Source: Streptomyces canus
Lineage (GTDB): Bacteria > Actinomycetota > Actinomycetes > Streptomycetales > Streptomycetaceae
Reading direction: 5' to 3'
Assembly (NCBI RefSeq): GCF_030816965.1
Contig: NZ_JAUSYQ010000002.1
Coordinates: 5,119,501 to 5,183,500 of the forward strand
DNA: 64,000 bases
In this document: piece after piece, positions 39,314 through 47,409 of the stretch
Layout: each line of letters opens with the position of its first letter
Position numbering within the stretch: position 1 is the first letter of the stretch
Made by a program: the position numbers and the translations under genes
Notes under the pieces: generated by a model
What the model was told of the DNA's origin: nothing
What the model saw: the letters and a program-made list of their open reading frames with translations, nothing else
Databases searched by the model: none

Positions 39314-40185
39314 GGTTGGCCCTCCGGGCGGGGCTCGTTTCCGGGTGTGGGGCGGGGTGCGGGAAGGGTGGTCCGCCGGGCCGGTGGTGTGTCCTCCAAC
39401 TCGGCCAGGTGCGTGGCGATGTCGTGCGTGCCTGCTCCGACGAGCTCGCCGCTGAGCCGGCCGTCGACGAGGAAGACCACGCGGTCGGCATGGGACGCGG
39501 CCACCGGGTCGTGGGTGACCATGACCACCGTCTGGCTCTCGCGGTCGACCATGGAGCGCAGCAGGGTCAGTACTTCGCGGCCGGTACGGGAGTCGAGGGC
39601 GCCGGTCGGTTCGTCGCCGAAGAGGACCTCGGGGCGGGTGACCAGGGCGCGGGCCAGGGCGACGCGCTGCTGTTGGCCGCCGGACAGCTCGGTGGGCCGG
39701 TGCCGGGCCCGCTCACCTAGGCCGACCTGCTGAAGTACCTCGCGGATCCGGGCCCTGGGTACGCGCCGGCCGGCCAGCCTGAGAGGCAGGGCGACGTTCT
39801 GCTCGGCGGTGAGCGAGGGCAGCAGATTGAACGCCTGGAAGACGAATCCGACGCGCTCACGCCGCAGCAAGGTCAGTTTGGTCTCGCTGAGCGTCGTGAG
39901 CTCGGTGCCGCCCATGGTGACCGAGCCCGAGGTCGGCCGGTCCAGGCCCGCGGCGCACTGCAGCAGGGTCGACTTTCCGGAGCCGGATGGGCCCATGACG
40001 GCGGTGAAGGTGCCGCGGGGGAAGGCGAGGGTGACGTCGTCGAGTGCGGTCACGGTGGTGTCGTCGGGGGAGGTGCGTCTGCTGTTCCTGTGGTGTGTCG
40101 AGCGGTGTGCCCTGCTGTAGGACATGCCGTATGTCCGGCCGTATGTCCTGCCGACGGATCGCAGGCTGATGGCGTCGGTGGTCAT
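39307..40185 (-). CDS. ABC transporter ATP-binding protein
   Basis: ATG 40185 (TGGGGGAC upstream) gives 292 residues with Walker A GPSGSGKST, the Q-loop VFQAFNLLPSLTAEQN, signature LSGGQQQRVALARAL, Walker B VLFGDEPTGALD and the H-loop VTHDP. It is a LolD/MacB-like ATPase for the following permease, with which it overlaps by seven bases. The first 45 residues contain a Ser/His/Arg-rich insertion (GRTYGRTYGMSYSRAHRSTH) between the first strand and Walker A, longer than usual in this family. Confidence 0.95.
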   Translation of the reverse strand: MTTDAISLRSVGRTYGRTYGMSYSRAHRSTHHRNSRRTSPDDTTVTALDDVTLAFPRGTFTAVMGPSGSGKSTLLQCAAGLDRPTSGSVTMGGTELTTLSETKLTLLRRERVGFVFQAFNLLPSLTAEQNVALPLRLAGRRVPRARIREVLQQVGLGERARHRPTELSGGQQQRVALARALVTRPEVLFGDEPTGALDSRTGREVLTLLRSMVDRESQTVVMVTHDPVAASHADRVVFLVDGRLSGELVGAGTHDIATHLAELEDTPPARRTTLPAPRPTPGNEPRPEGQPC

Positions 40186-40406
40186 GGGTCCCCCAGTTGT
40201 CCGGTGTCGGGGTGCCGGGTGTTGTTCCGGCTGGTGTCGTTTCGTTCCACCGGATCGGTGTCGTCGCCACCGGATCCGGTGGGCTCCACGAAACCGTTCG
40301 CAGGTGCCTCGGCGCAGTGCGGCGGGACCGAGTCCTGGGGTAGGGCCGGCCATACCCCCACTCCTCCGTCCAGGGCCATGGCGCCGTCCCGCGCCGCGCT
40401 TCTACC

Positions 40407-41723
40407 GTGATCCGCATGCATCCTCGGAATGTGTGGCAGGCCATGTCCCGGCCGGGTTTTCTGCTGTCGGTGTGGCCCTGGCGCGCGGTCGCCTATCTGC
40501 TGACCGGTGCGGTGGCCGGCGTGGTCGCGCTGGTGGGGACCGTGACGCTGGCCGTGGTCGGCGGGGCGCTCACCGCCGTACTTGTGGGGCTGCCGTTGCT
40601 CGTCATGCTGGCGCTGTCCGGTGTCGTGGTCGCCCGGCTGGAGCGGCGACGACTGCGCCTGGTCGACGTGGACCCGGTGTCCGATCCGCATTGGGCGCCC
40701 GCCGTCACGGGGCTGTGGGCCTGGCTGACGACGCGGCTGAAGGAGCAGGCGACCTGGCGTGAGTTCGGGTACACCCTGCTGTTCGCCGGGCTGCTCTGGC
40801 CGGTCGACGCCCTCGCGATCACGGTCGCCCTGCTCTGTCCGGTCTCCATGGCCGCCACCCCGCTGCTGATGGCCACGGTCGGGGACGGGCGGGAGACGAA
40901 GGTGCTCAAGCAGTGGGCGGTCACCACGTGGCCCGCGGCCTTCGGGGTGGCCCTGCTCGGGCTCGTGCTCCTGGCGTTGGGCCTGTACGCGCTGGGGGTC
41001 GTGGCGGGCGCCCGGGCCGGGCTGACGCGGCTGCTGATCGCCTCGCGTGTCGGCGAGCTGGATGCCAGGGTGGTCGAACTGAGCCGTTCACGCGCGCGGT
41101 TGGTGGACGCCTTCGAGGCGGAACGCAGGCGCATCGAACGCGATCTGCACGACGGCGCCCAAGAGCGCCTGGTCGCCCTGACGATGACCCTGGGTCTCGC
41201 CCGTCTCGACGCCCCGGCCGGGCCGCTCGCCGACCAGCTCGCCAAGGCCCACGACGAGGCGGGCAAGGCCCTCGCCGAACTGCGCGAACTCATCCACGGC
41301 ATCCACCCGAAGGTCCTGGCGGACTACGGCCTCGGGGCCGCCGTGGCCGACGCCGCCGACCGTTCCGTGGTCCCCGTCGACGTGGAGCTCCCGCTGCCGG
41401 GACGGTTCGAGCAGGCCGTGGAGGCGGCCGCGTACTTCGTGGTCTGCGAGGCACTCGCCAACATCGCCAAGCACAGCGGGGCCGGCCGCGCCCAGGTGAG
41501 CGGCGGGTACACGGGCGGGCGCCTGGTCCTCGAGGTGCGCGACGACGGCCGCGGCGGCGCCGACGCCTCGGCGGGCAGCGGGCTGACCGGACTCGCGGAC
41601 CGGGTGTCGGTCCTGGATGGCAGACTCTCCCTGTCCAGCCCGCCGGGCGGACCGACCCTGTTGCGTGTGGAGTTCCCTTGCGAGGTGACCGAGTTGAGCG
41701 AGCCGGCCGATCGCTTCGCGTAG
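40407..41723 (+). CDS. Two-component sensor histidine kinase (NarL/DesK group)
   Basis: The 438-residue protein has an N-terminal membrane sensor region with about four or five helices (AVAYLLTGAVAGVVALVGTV, LLFAGLLWPVDALAITVALL, FGVALLGLVLLALGLYALGV). A HisKA_3 phosphoacceptor (ERRRIERDLHDGAQERLV, His) and a GHKL ATPase domain (VCEALANIAKHSGA, VRDDGRGGA, GSGLTGLADRV) follow. The sensor part is like the 'putative sensor' domain common in Streptomyces. GTG 40407 or ATG 40416 could be the start. The response regulator overlaps its 3' end. It is divergent from the ABC exporter, which the pair may control. Confidence 0.93.
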   Translation: MIRMHPRNVWQAMSRPGFLLSVWPWRAVAYLLTGAVAGVVALVGTVTLAVVGGALTAVLVGLPLLVMLALSGVVVARLERRRLRLVDVDPVSDPHWAPAVTGLWAWLTTRLKEQATWREFGYTLLFAGLLWPVDALAITVALLCPVSMAATPLLMATVGDGRETKVLKQWAVTTWPAAFGVALLGLVLLALGLYALGVVAGARAGLTRLLIASRVGELDARVVELSRSRARLVDAFEAERRRIERDLHDGAQERLVALTMTLGLARLDAPAGPLADQLAKAHDEAGKALAELRELIHGIHPKVLADYGLGAAVADAADRSVVPVDVELPLPGRFEQAVEAAAYFVVCEALANIAKHSGAGRAQVSGGYTGGRLVLEVRDDGRGGADASAGSGLTGLADRVSVLDGRLSLSSPPGGPTLLRVEFPCEVTELSEPADRFA

Positions 41724-42355
41724 TCCTGGCCGAGGACAGTGTGCTGCTGCGCGAGGGACTCATAGGCCTGCTGGGCCGCTGCGGTCACGAGGTCGTCGCG
41801 GCCGTCGGCGACGCGCAGGCGCTGATCGCGGCGGTCGAGGAGCACGGCCCGGACATCGTGGTCACCGACGTCCGCATGCCGCCCGGCTTCCAGGACGAGG
41901 GCCTGCACGCGGCGGTCCGCCTCCGGGAGAGCCGCCCCGCCCTGCCGGTGCTGGTGCTCAGCCAGTACGTACAGCGGACGTACGCCTCCGAGCTCCTCGA
42001 CTCCGGTGACGGCACGGGCGTCGGCTATCTGCTCAAGGACCGTGTCGGCCAGGTCGAGGAGTTCGTCGACGCGCTGTCCGAGGTCGCGGACGGCGGCACG
42101 GTCGTGGACCCCGAGGTCGTACGGCAGCTGCTGCGCCGACGCCGTGATCCGCTGGAGCGGCTCACCCCGCGCGAGCGGGAGGTGCTGGCGCTGATAGCGG
42201 AGGGCAAGTCCAACGGGGCCATCGCGCGGGAGCTGGTGGTGTCGGAAGCGGCTGTGGGCAAGCACATCGGGGGAATCCTGACGAAGCTGGATCTGCCGCC
42301 GGCGGACGAGACGCATCGACGGGTGCTGGCGGTGCTCGCGTATTTGCGGGCGTGA
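41678..42355 (+). CDS. LuxR/NarL-family response regulator
   Basis: The receiver domain (LRVVLAEDSVLLREGL; phosphoacceptor Asp in DIVVTDVRMPP) and the C-terminal LuxR HTH (LTPREREVLALIAEGKSNGA, AVGKHIGGILTKL) are complete. No ATG or GTG precedes the conserved LRVVL in frame. The only usable start I find is TTG 41678 with GTGTGGAG just before it, giving 225 residues and a 46-base overlap with the kinase gene. The start is therefore uncertain, but strong translational coupling is clear. Confidence 0.9.
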   Translation: MRGDRVERAGRSLRVVLAEDSVLLREGLIGLLGRCGHEVVAAVGDAQALIAAVEEHGPDIVVTDVRMPPGFQDEGLHAAVRLRESRPALPVLVLSQYVQRTYASELLDSGDGTGVGYLLKDRVGQVEEFVDALSEVADGGTVVDPEVVRQLLRRRRDPLERLTPREREVLALIAEGKSNGAIARELVVSEAAVGKHIGGILTKLDLPPADETHRRVLAVLAYLRA

Positions 42356-42529
42356 CCCTCGTCTGCGGCGCTCTGGGCCTACGCCTGGCCGAGGTCGGTG
42401 GGGCTTCTATAGCTGCTTCCATAGCTGCGGCATGCGTGCGGCATGCGTGCGGCACAGGGCTTCGGCCTTCGCTGGGCCACGCCCCGGTGAATCCCCGTCG
42501 GGGCGTCGCCATGCCCGGAGGAAGAGCCC

Positions 42530-42853
42530 ATGCGCTCGTCGCCTCGACGCGCCTTTGTTCACCGTCGCCCTCGCCGTGACCGCCGTCCGGCTGCCGGCCT
42601 CCGCCGCCCAGGCCGCCCAGGCCGCCCAGGCCGCACAGGCTGACAAGACGGCCGTGCTCAGCAGTGGGACCCAGACCGGCGCAAGCAGCGCCTACAACAC
42701 CTTCTTCGCCCGCGCCGATCAGAGCGACTGGGGCGCGTACGACTTCGACTGGTCGACCGACTACTGCACGACCTCCTCCGACAACGTCGGAAGAAGACGT
42801 CGTGCGAAGCGACGGCGTGGACCTGCTACCAGGCGGTGGACAAGCTGGGCTGA
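42530..42853 (+). pseudogene. Broken secreted phospholipase A2 gene
   Basis: ATG 42530 with a GGAGGAAG site starts MRSSPRRA, then the frame shifts to read a signal peptide (LFTVALAVTAVRLPASAAQA) and ADKTAVLSSGTQTGASS ... FDWSTDYCTTSSDN, matching the mature N-terminus of Streptomyces phospholipase A2. It then jumps back to the first frame for KKTSCEATAWTCYQAVDKLG and a stop, matching the enzyme's C-terminus. About 45-50 residues between, including the catalytic His-Asp and the calcium loop region, are missing. So there is one frameshift plus a frame-changing deletion, and the product cannot be active. Confidence 0.82.
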
Positions 42854-42986
42854 GCCCGGGCCGCGCCCTTTCCAGGGAGTTCTTCCACAGCTGTGGAGTT
42901 GTCCACAGGGTCTGACGCGTTTCGGCTGGTGGTTGTACGGTCGGCACGAGTTGATGTTCTTGAGAGTCACGGGGGAGGCGGTCGCG

Positions 42987-44438
42987 GTGACCGAGGCCGG
43001 TGTGGAGACGACGGCCGGGGCGCCGGCCGGTGAGACGGCCGGCGCTGCGGCCGGGGCCCGGCGGCCCCTGGTGCGTGGCTTCGCGCAGTGGCCCGTGGAG
43101 GGCTCGCCCAAGAAGGAGGGCAAGGCACTGCGGGAGAGCGTCCCGCGTGCTGCCCATGCCGCGCTGGACCTCGACATCTCCCGTCCCGGTGCGGTGGAGG
43201 CGGTCGAGGAGTCGAGCCGGGGCCGCATCCCCGAGCTGACCCCGCTGCGGGTGGGGCGGATGGCGGCCACACCGTTCGCCTTCCTGCGCGGCTCGGCGGG
43301 CCTCATGGCGTACGACCTGGCCCGCACGCCGATGACCAGGATCCGCGCCCAGATCTGCGGCGACGCCCACGCGGCCAATTTCGGACTGTACGGCGACGCC
43401 CGCGGCGACCTGGTCATCGACCTGAACGACTTCGACGAGACGGTGTACGGCCCCTGGGAGTGGGACCTCAAGCGGCTCGCCGCCTCCCTCGTCCTCGCGG
43501 GCCGGGAGATCGGCGCCGACGAGGACACCTGCCGTGCGGCGGCGCACGGGGCGGTGGGCGCCTACCGGCGCACCATGCGGCTGCTGGCCAAACTCCCGGT
43601 GCTGGACGCGTGGAACGCGATCGCGGACGAGGAGCTCGTCTCCCACACCGACGCCCATGAGCTGGTCGGCACGCTGGAGAGGGTCTCGGAGAAGGCGCGG
43701 GCCAACACCAGCGGGCGCTTCGCGGCGAAGTCGACGGAGCCGACCGAGGACGGCGGCCGGCGGTTCGTGGAGGCCCTGCCAGTGCTGCGCCGGGTGCCCG
43801 ACGCGGAGGCTGCGGCGGTGGCCGCGTCCCTGGAGCACTACCTGACCACCCTCTCCGAGGACCGCCTCCCACTGCTGGCCCGGCACGCGGTGCACGACGT
43901 GGCGTTCCGGGTGGTCGGCACGGGCAGCGTGGGCACACGTTCCTACGTCGTCCTGCTGCTGGACCACCGCGACGAACCGCTGGTCCTCCAGGTCAAGGAG
44001 GCGAGGGCCTCGGCCCTGCTGCCTCACCTGGTCACCGCCGGCTTCGACTCCCCGATGATCGAGCACGAGGGCCGCCGGGTCGTGCTGGGCCAGAAGCGGA
44101 TGCAGGTCGTCAGCGACAACCTGCTGGGCTGGACGACCGTCGAGGGCCGCCCCTTCCAGGTCCGCCAGTTCCGCAACCGCAAGGGCAGCGTGGACCCGGC
44201 CGCCCTCTCCGCCGACCAGATAGACGACTACGGCCGCATGACCGGCGCTCTCCTGGCCCGCGCCCACTCCCACAGCGCCGACCCCCGCCTGATCTCCGGC
44301 TACTGCGGCAAGAACGACGAACTCGACGAGGCCATCGCCACCTTCGCGGTGACGTACGCGGAGCGGACGGAGGCGGACCACGCGGAACTGGTGGCGGGGA
44401 TCCGGTCGGGGAGGGTGGCGGCGGAAACGGGGGTGTGA
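42987..44438 (+). CDS. DUF2252 family protein
   Basis: The 483-residue protein matches DUF2252: MAATPFAFLRGSAGLMAYDL, CGDAHAANFGLYGDARGDLV, DFDETVYGPWEWDLKRLAAS, and late motifs VLGQKRMQVVSDNLLGW and RQFRNRKGS. The first pair resembles the aminoglycoside/HipA-like kinase fold (H...N, D...D), but no activity is established to my knowledge. I choose GTG 42987, eight bases after GGGGGAGG. ATG 42954 is an alternative without a good site. DnaA-box-like TTGTCCACA at 42899-42907 lies upstream. Confidence 0.85.
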   Translation: MTEAGVETTAGAPAGETAGAAAGARRPLVRGFAQWPVEGSPKKEGKALRESVPRAAHAALDLDISRPGAVEAVEESSRGRIPELTPLRVGRMAATPFAFLRGSAGLMAYDLARTPMTRIRAQICGDAHAANFGLYGDARGDLVIDLNDFDETVYGPWEWDLKRLAASLVLAGREIGADEDTCRAAAHGAVGAYRRTMRLLAKLPVLDAWNAIADEELVSHTDAHELVGTLERVSEKARANTSGRFAAKSTEPTEDGGRRFVEALPVLRRVPDAEAAAVAASLEHYLTTLSEDRLPLLARHAVHDVAFRVVGTGSVGTRSYVVLLLDHRDEPLVLQVKEARASALLPHLVTAGFDSPMIEHEGRRVVLGQKRMQVVSDNLLGWTTVEGRPFQVRQFRNRKGSVDPAALSADQIDDYGRMTGALLARAHSHSADPRLISGYCGKNDELDEAIATFAVTYAERTEADHAELVAGIRSGRVAAETGV

Positions 44439-44476
44439 GGAGGCCGGCGCACTGGGCGGGCGTGGCCCTCCCCACT

Positions 44477-44520
44477 CAGGGGCGCGGGGAACTGCGCGAC
44501 CAGCCCCCACCCACCCGCAC
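44477..44520 (+). repeat. Dispersed Streptomyces intergenic element
   Basis: The stretch beginning CAGGGGCGCGGGGAACTGCG and continuing with CGACCAGCCCCCAC is, from memory, a version of a small intergenic sequence found many times in Streptomyces genomes, often between genes. It is seen once here. Its function is unknown. Confidence 0.55.
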
Positions 44521-44588
44521 CCGCCCGACAACCCGCGCCGGCACATCCGATGGCGCCCGGCCCGGCCCGGCGCAGCTACGCTGTTCGG

Positions 44589-45404
44589 ATGACGTCCCCG
44601 GAAGCCGACCCTCAGGGCACAGACGCCGCAGGCACCGCGCGGCTGGAGCGTGCCGTACGGGCCGCCGAGCAGGCGCTCATCGAGTACGAGATCGCGGTGG
44701 ACACCTTCCGCATCGAGGTGGAGAACTTCTCCCGCCTGCACCACCAGAAGCTCGGCCCCATGTACACCCGCCTCGACGAGCTGGACGCACAGATCGCGGA
44801 GATCCGGGCCGCCCGCACCGGCGATCCCGAGGACCTGCGCAAGGCGGACGAGGCCCGTGCCCGGGTGATGCCGATGCCCGGCGTCGAAGAGTTGTTCCAC
44901 GGCTGGATGGACGGGGAGGGCCTGTTCCCCGAGGCCGAGGCGATGCTCACGGACCAGCCGGTGCGGCCCCCGCAGCGGGTGCGCCCCAGTGACGAGGCCC
45001 GCAAGCTCTACCGCGAGCTCGCCCGTAAGGCCCACCCGGACCTCGCCCAGGACGAAACCGAACGGGCGCGGCGCGAGGAGTTCATCACCCGGGTCAACGC
45101 GGCCTACTCCCGTGGGGACGAGCCCCTCCTGCGGGAACTGGCCGAGGAATGGGCCGCCGGGCCGAAGCCCCCGGAGCAGGGGCCCACCCCCAGCGAGGAG
45201 CTCTACGCCCGTCTCGAATGGCTCGCCCAGCGCAAGGAACTGCTCTCCGTGGTCGCGCGGGAGCTGGAGGAGAGCGCGATCGGCTCGATGCTCCGGATGG
45301 CACCGGACGACCCGGACCGCCTCCTGGAGGAGATCGCCGAGAAGCTCCTGGCCGACGTCTCCACACGCGAGGCGGAGCTCGCGGAGCTGCTCACACAGGA
45401 TTGA
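44589..45404 (+). CDS. J-domain (DnaJ-like) protein
   Basis: From ATG 44589 the protein has 271 residues. Residues about 20-100 form a coiled coil (AAEQALIEYEIAVDTFRIEV ... MYTRLDELDAQIAEIRAAR). Residues about 135-185 form a J domain with the invariant HPD in LYRELARKAHPDL. A helical C-terminus follows. J proteins stimulate Hsp70 ATPase; the client is unknown. TACGCT ends seven bases before the ATG and there is no ribosome site, so it is probably translated from a leaderless mRNA. The upstream frame from 44550 is not conserved. Confidence 0.82.
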   Translation: MTSPEADPQGTDAAGTARLERAVRAAEQALIEYEIAVDTFRIEVENFSRLHHQKLGPMYTRLDELDAQIAEIRAARTGDPEDLRKADEARARVMPMPGVEELFHGWMDGEGLFPEAEAMLTDQPVRPPQRVRPSDEARKLYRELARKAHPDLAQDETERARREEFITRVNAAYSRGDEPLLRELAEEWAAGPKPPEQGPTPSEELYARLEWLAQRKELLSVVARELEESAIGSMLRMAPDDPDRLLEEIAEKLLADVSTREAELAELLTQD

Positions 45405-45442
45405 GCGGCCGCGTTCCGAGGGCGTCGGGTAGCGTCGGTCCC

Positions 45443-45790
45443 ATGAATTTCGGTGCTGGTGTGCCCACGGTCCAGGTCACGGACCTCAAGGACGGCGATT
45501 TCCTGCTGGACGTCCGCGAGGACGACGAATGGCAGGCGGGTCACGCCGAAGGGGCGCTGCACATTCCCATCAGTGAGTTCGTGGCCCGCTACGGCGAGTT
45601 GACCGAGGCCGCCCCGCAGGACGGCCGCGTCCACGTGATCTGCCGGTCCGGCGGTCGCTCGGCCCAGGTCACGATGTACCTGGCCCAGCAGGGCATCGAC
45701 GCCGCGAACGTCGACGGCGGCATGCAGCTGTGGGCAGAGACGGGCCGCCCCGTGGTGACCGACGACGGCCGACCGGGCTTCGTGCTCTAG
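45443..45790 (+). CDS. Rhodanese-domain protein
   Basis: This single rhodanese module has 115 residues: LLDVREDDEWQAGHAEGALH, IPISEF, then the active-site loop VICRSGGRSAQ with the catalytic Cys, and NVDGGMQLWAETGRPV. It transfers sulfane sulfur, or may act as a carrier; no partner is evident. ATG 45443 has no ribosome site and follows a -10-like TAGCGT by seven bases, another leaderless candidate. It is the last gene before the repeat-containing gap at 45791. Confidence 0.92.
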   Translation: MNFGAGVPTVQVTDLKDGDFLLDVREDDEWQAGHAEGALHIPISEFVARYGELTEAAPQDGRVHVICRSGGRSAQVTMYLAQQGIDAANVDGGMQLWAETGRPVVTDDGRPGFVL

Positions 45791-45873
45791 CCTTCGGCAG
45801 TCGAGGGGACCGGTGCTGGGCGGCGGTGCCCGGTGGCGGGTGCCGGGTGCGCCGCGTGCCGGGGCGGAGCCCA

Positions 45874-45942
45874 GTGGTGGGTGTCAGGCGGCCGTGCCTG
45901 GTGGTGGGTGTCAGGCGGCCGTGCCTGGTGGTGGGTGCCTGG
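45874..45942 (+). repeat. 27-bp tandem repeat (about 2.5 copies)
   Basis: GTGGTGGGTGTCAGGCGGCC plus GTGCCTG is repeated perfectly at 45874-45900 and 45901-45927, then partly at 45928-45942. It lies in the gap 45791-46166, which has no firm gene. Confidence 0.85.
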
Positions 45943-46123
45943 TCGTCGTCCTCGCCGCTCGGTCCCCGGTCACCGCGGTTCGCGTGGCGGGCCGGTTCGC
46001 CCGTCGGGAGGGCCGCCGTGGCCACCACGCGCACCCGGCGTGGCTCGCCCCCGGCCGCTCACCAGACGCAGACACATCCCCGACGGTGAGCACGAGGACG
46101 CCGGACAGGATGAGCACCAGCAT
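45911..46123 (-). CDS. Doubtful small membrane ORF
   Basis: A 70-residue frame begins MLVLILSGVLVLTVGDVSAS, like a membrane helix or signal, then becomes Arg/Ala-rich. It has only a weak GGGGG site and its 3' part runs into the tandem repeat, so it may not be a gene. Confidence 0.25.
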   Translation of the reverse strand: MLVLILSGVLVLTVGDVSASGERPGASHAGCAWWPRRPSRRANRPATRTAVTGDRAARTTTRHPPPGTAA

Positions 46124-46166
46124 GCCCGGCCCCCTACTGCTGTCGCTTCCGCTGTTGCGGCGTGCG

Positions 46167-47309
46167 TCATCCCAGGGGATGCGCCGCCAGCAGATCCCCC
46201 AACGCCTCCTCGTGCGCCGCCGCCGGGCCCAGCGACAGCTCCAGATGCTTGGCCCAGGCGTGGTACCGGTGCAGGGGGTAGTCGACGTCTGCGCCGAACC
46301 CGCCGTGCAGATGCTGTGCCGTCTGCACCACCCGCCGTACCCCCTCGGAGGCCCAGATCTTCGCCACGGCGACGTCCCCCGCGACCGGCAGCGTGCCCCG
46401 CGCTCCCGAGGCGATCCGCCAAGCGGCCTGCCACAGCGTGACCTCCATCGCGCGCAGGTCGATGTAACGGTCGGCGGCCTGCACGGCGACCGCCTGAAAG
46501 GTGGCGACCGGGAAACCGAACTGCTCCCGCTTGCTCGTGTATTCACTGCTCATCCGCAGCACCCGCTCGCCCAGACCGAGCGCCAGCGCACACGTCCCCG
46601 TGGTCAGCAGATCCCGCAGCCACTCCCACGCGCCCTCGACATCGATCACGTCCCGCGCGGCGATCCGCGCCGACTCCAGCCGCAGCTCGCCCAGCCGCTC
46701 CCCGCTGGTGGAGAACTGCTCGGCCGGCGTGACCCCGTCATGGACCCGGGGCACCAGCGCGAGGATGGTCCGGTCCGCGGCCGTGTGGGCCGGGACGACG
46801 ACGTAGTCCGCGTCATACGCCCACGGCACCGCCGTCTGCACGCCGTCCAGAATCCAGTCGGCCCCCTCCCCCTCCTCCTGCCGCGCGGTGACGGCGAGTT
46901 CGGCAGGGTCATGGCCGGTGCGGCCGCTCGCGGCGACGGTCAGCACGACGTCCCCGCGCCCGGCCCGCTCCAGCAGCTCCGCCCGCAACTCCGGGCCGCC
47001 GTACGCCTGTACGGCCGCCATGGCGGCACTGTTCTCCAACAGCGGCACCCGCGCCAGCACCTTCGCCGACTCGCGCAGCACCAGGCACAGCGCGACGGCG
47101 TCCAGACCCGCCCCGCCGTACTCCTCGGCCGACAGCAGGCTCAGCACATCCGCGTCGGCGAGCCTGGCCCACAGCGCGCGGTCGAACTCGTCGGCCACGG
47201 CACCCGTGGTCAACGCCGGAGACGGCACCGCGTCCGGTGCGACATCGGCGAACACCCCCCGTGCCGCCTCGGCCGCCGCCTGCTGCTCCTCGCTGAAGGT
47301 GAAGTCCAC
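46167..47309 (-). CDS. Acyl-CoA dehydrogenase
   Basis: The 380-residue flavoenzyme has the family layout: an N-terminal helical domain (MDFTFSEEQQAAAEAARG, LSAEEYGGAGLDAVALCLVL), a middle beta domain, and a C-terminal helical domain (SKREQFGFPVATFQAVAVQA, AQHLHGGFGADVDYPLHRYH). It oxidises an acyl-CoA, probably an unusual or steroid-related one given the operator upstream. The N-terminal region is typical of FadE-like actinobacterial dehydrogenases. GTG 47309 has an AAGGACAGGG site. It lies 100 bases beyond the paaE stop on the same strand, but has its own control region. Confidence 0.92.
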   Translation of the reverse strand: MDFTFSEEQQAAAEAARGVFADVAPDAVPSPALTTGAVADEFDRALWARLADADVLSLLSAEEYGGAGLDAVALCLVLRESAKVLARVPLLENSAAMAAVQAYGGPELRAELLERAGRGDVVLTVAASGRTGHDPAELAVTARQEEGEGADWILDGVQTAVPWAYDADYVVVPAHTAADRTILALVPRVHDGVTPAEQFSTSGERLGELRLESARIAARDVIDVEGAWEWLRDLLTTGTCALALGLGERVLRMSSEYTSKREQFGFPVATFQAVAVQAADRYIDLRAMEVTLWQAAWRIASGARGTLPVAGDVAVAKIWASEGVRRVVQTAQHLHGGFGADVDYPLHRYHAWAKHLELSLGPAAAHEEALGDLLAAHPLG

Positions 47310-47353
47310 GGTCCCTGTCCTTCCGACGGGTCGGCAGATCGGGTCAGCTGATC

Positions 47354-47383
47354 TGACGGTCCGTCAAGATAGAACAGGTTCTA
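47354..47383. promoter_or_regulatory. Two adjacent palindromes (KstR-like operator) before the acyl-CoA dehydrogenase
   Basis: TGACGGTCCGTCA (47354-47366) and TAGAACAGGTTCTA (47370-47383) are both perfect inverted repeats, three bases apart, about 45-75 bases upstream of the dehydrogenase start. The second fits the KstR consensus TNNAACNNGTTNNA for TetR-family control of steroid and acyl-CoA genes. Confidence 0.7.
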
Positions 47384-47409
47384 GGAGAAGGGAACGGGCT
47401 CCCCCCGAC

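Noticed and set aside
42162..45035. 957-codon minus-strand frame across DUF2252 and the J-domain gene
   Set aside because: Antisense to two clear genes; no signal, ribosome site or domain.
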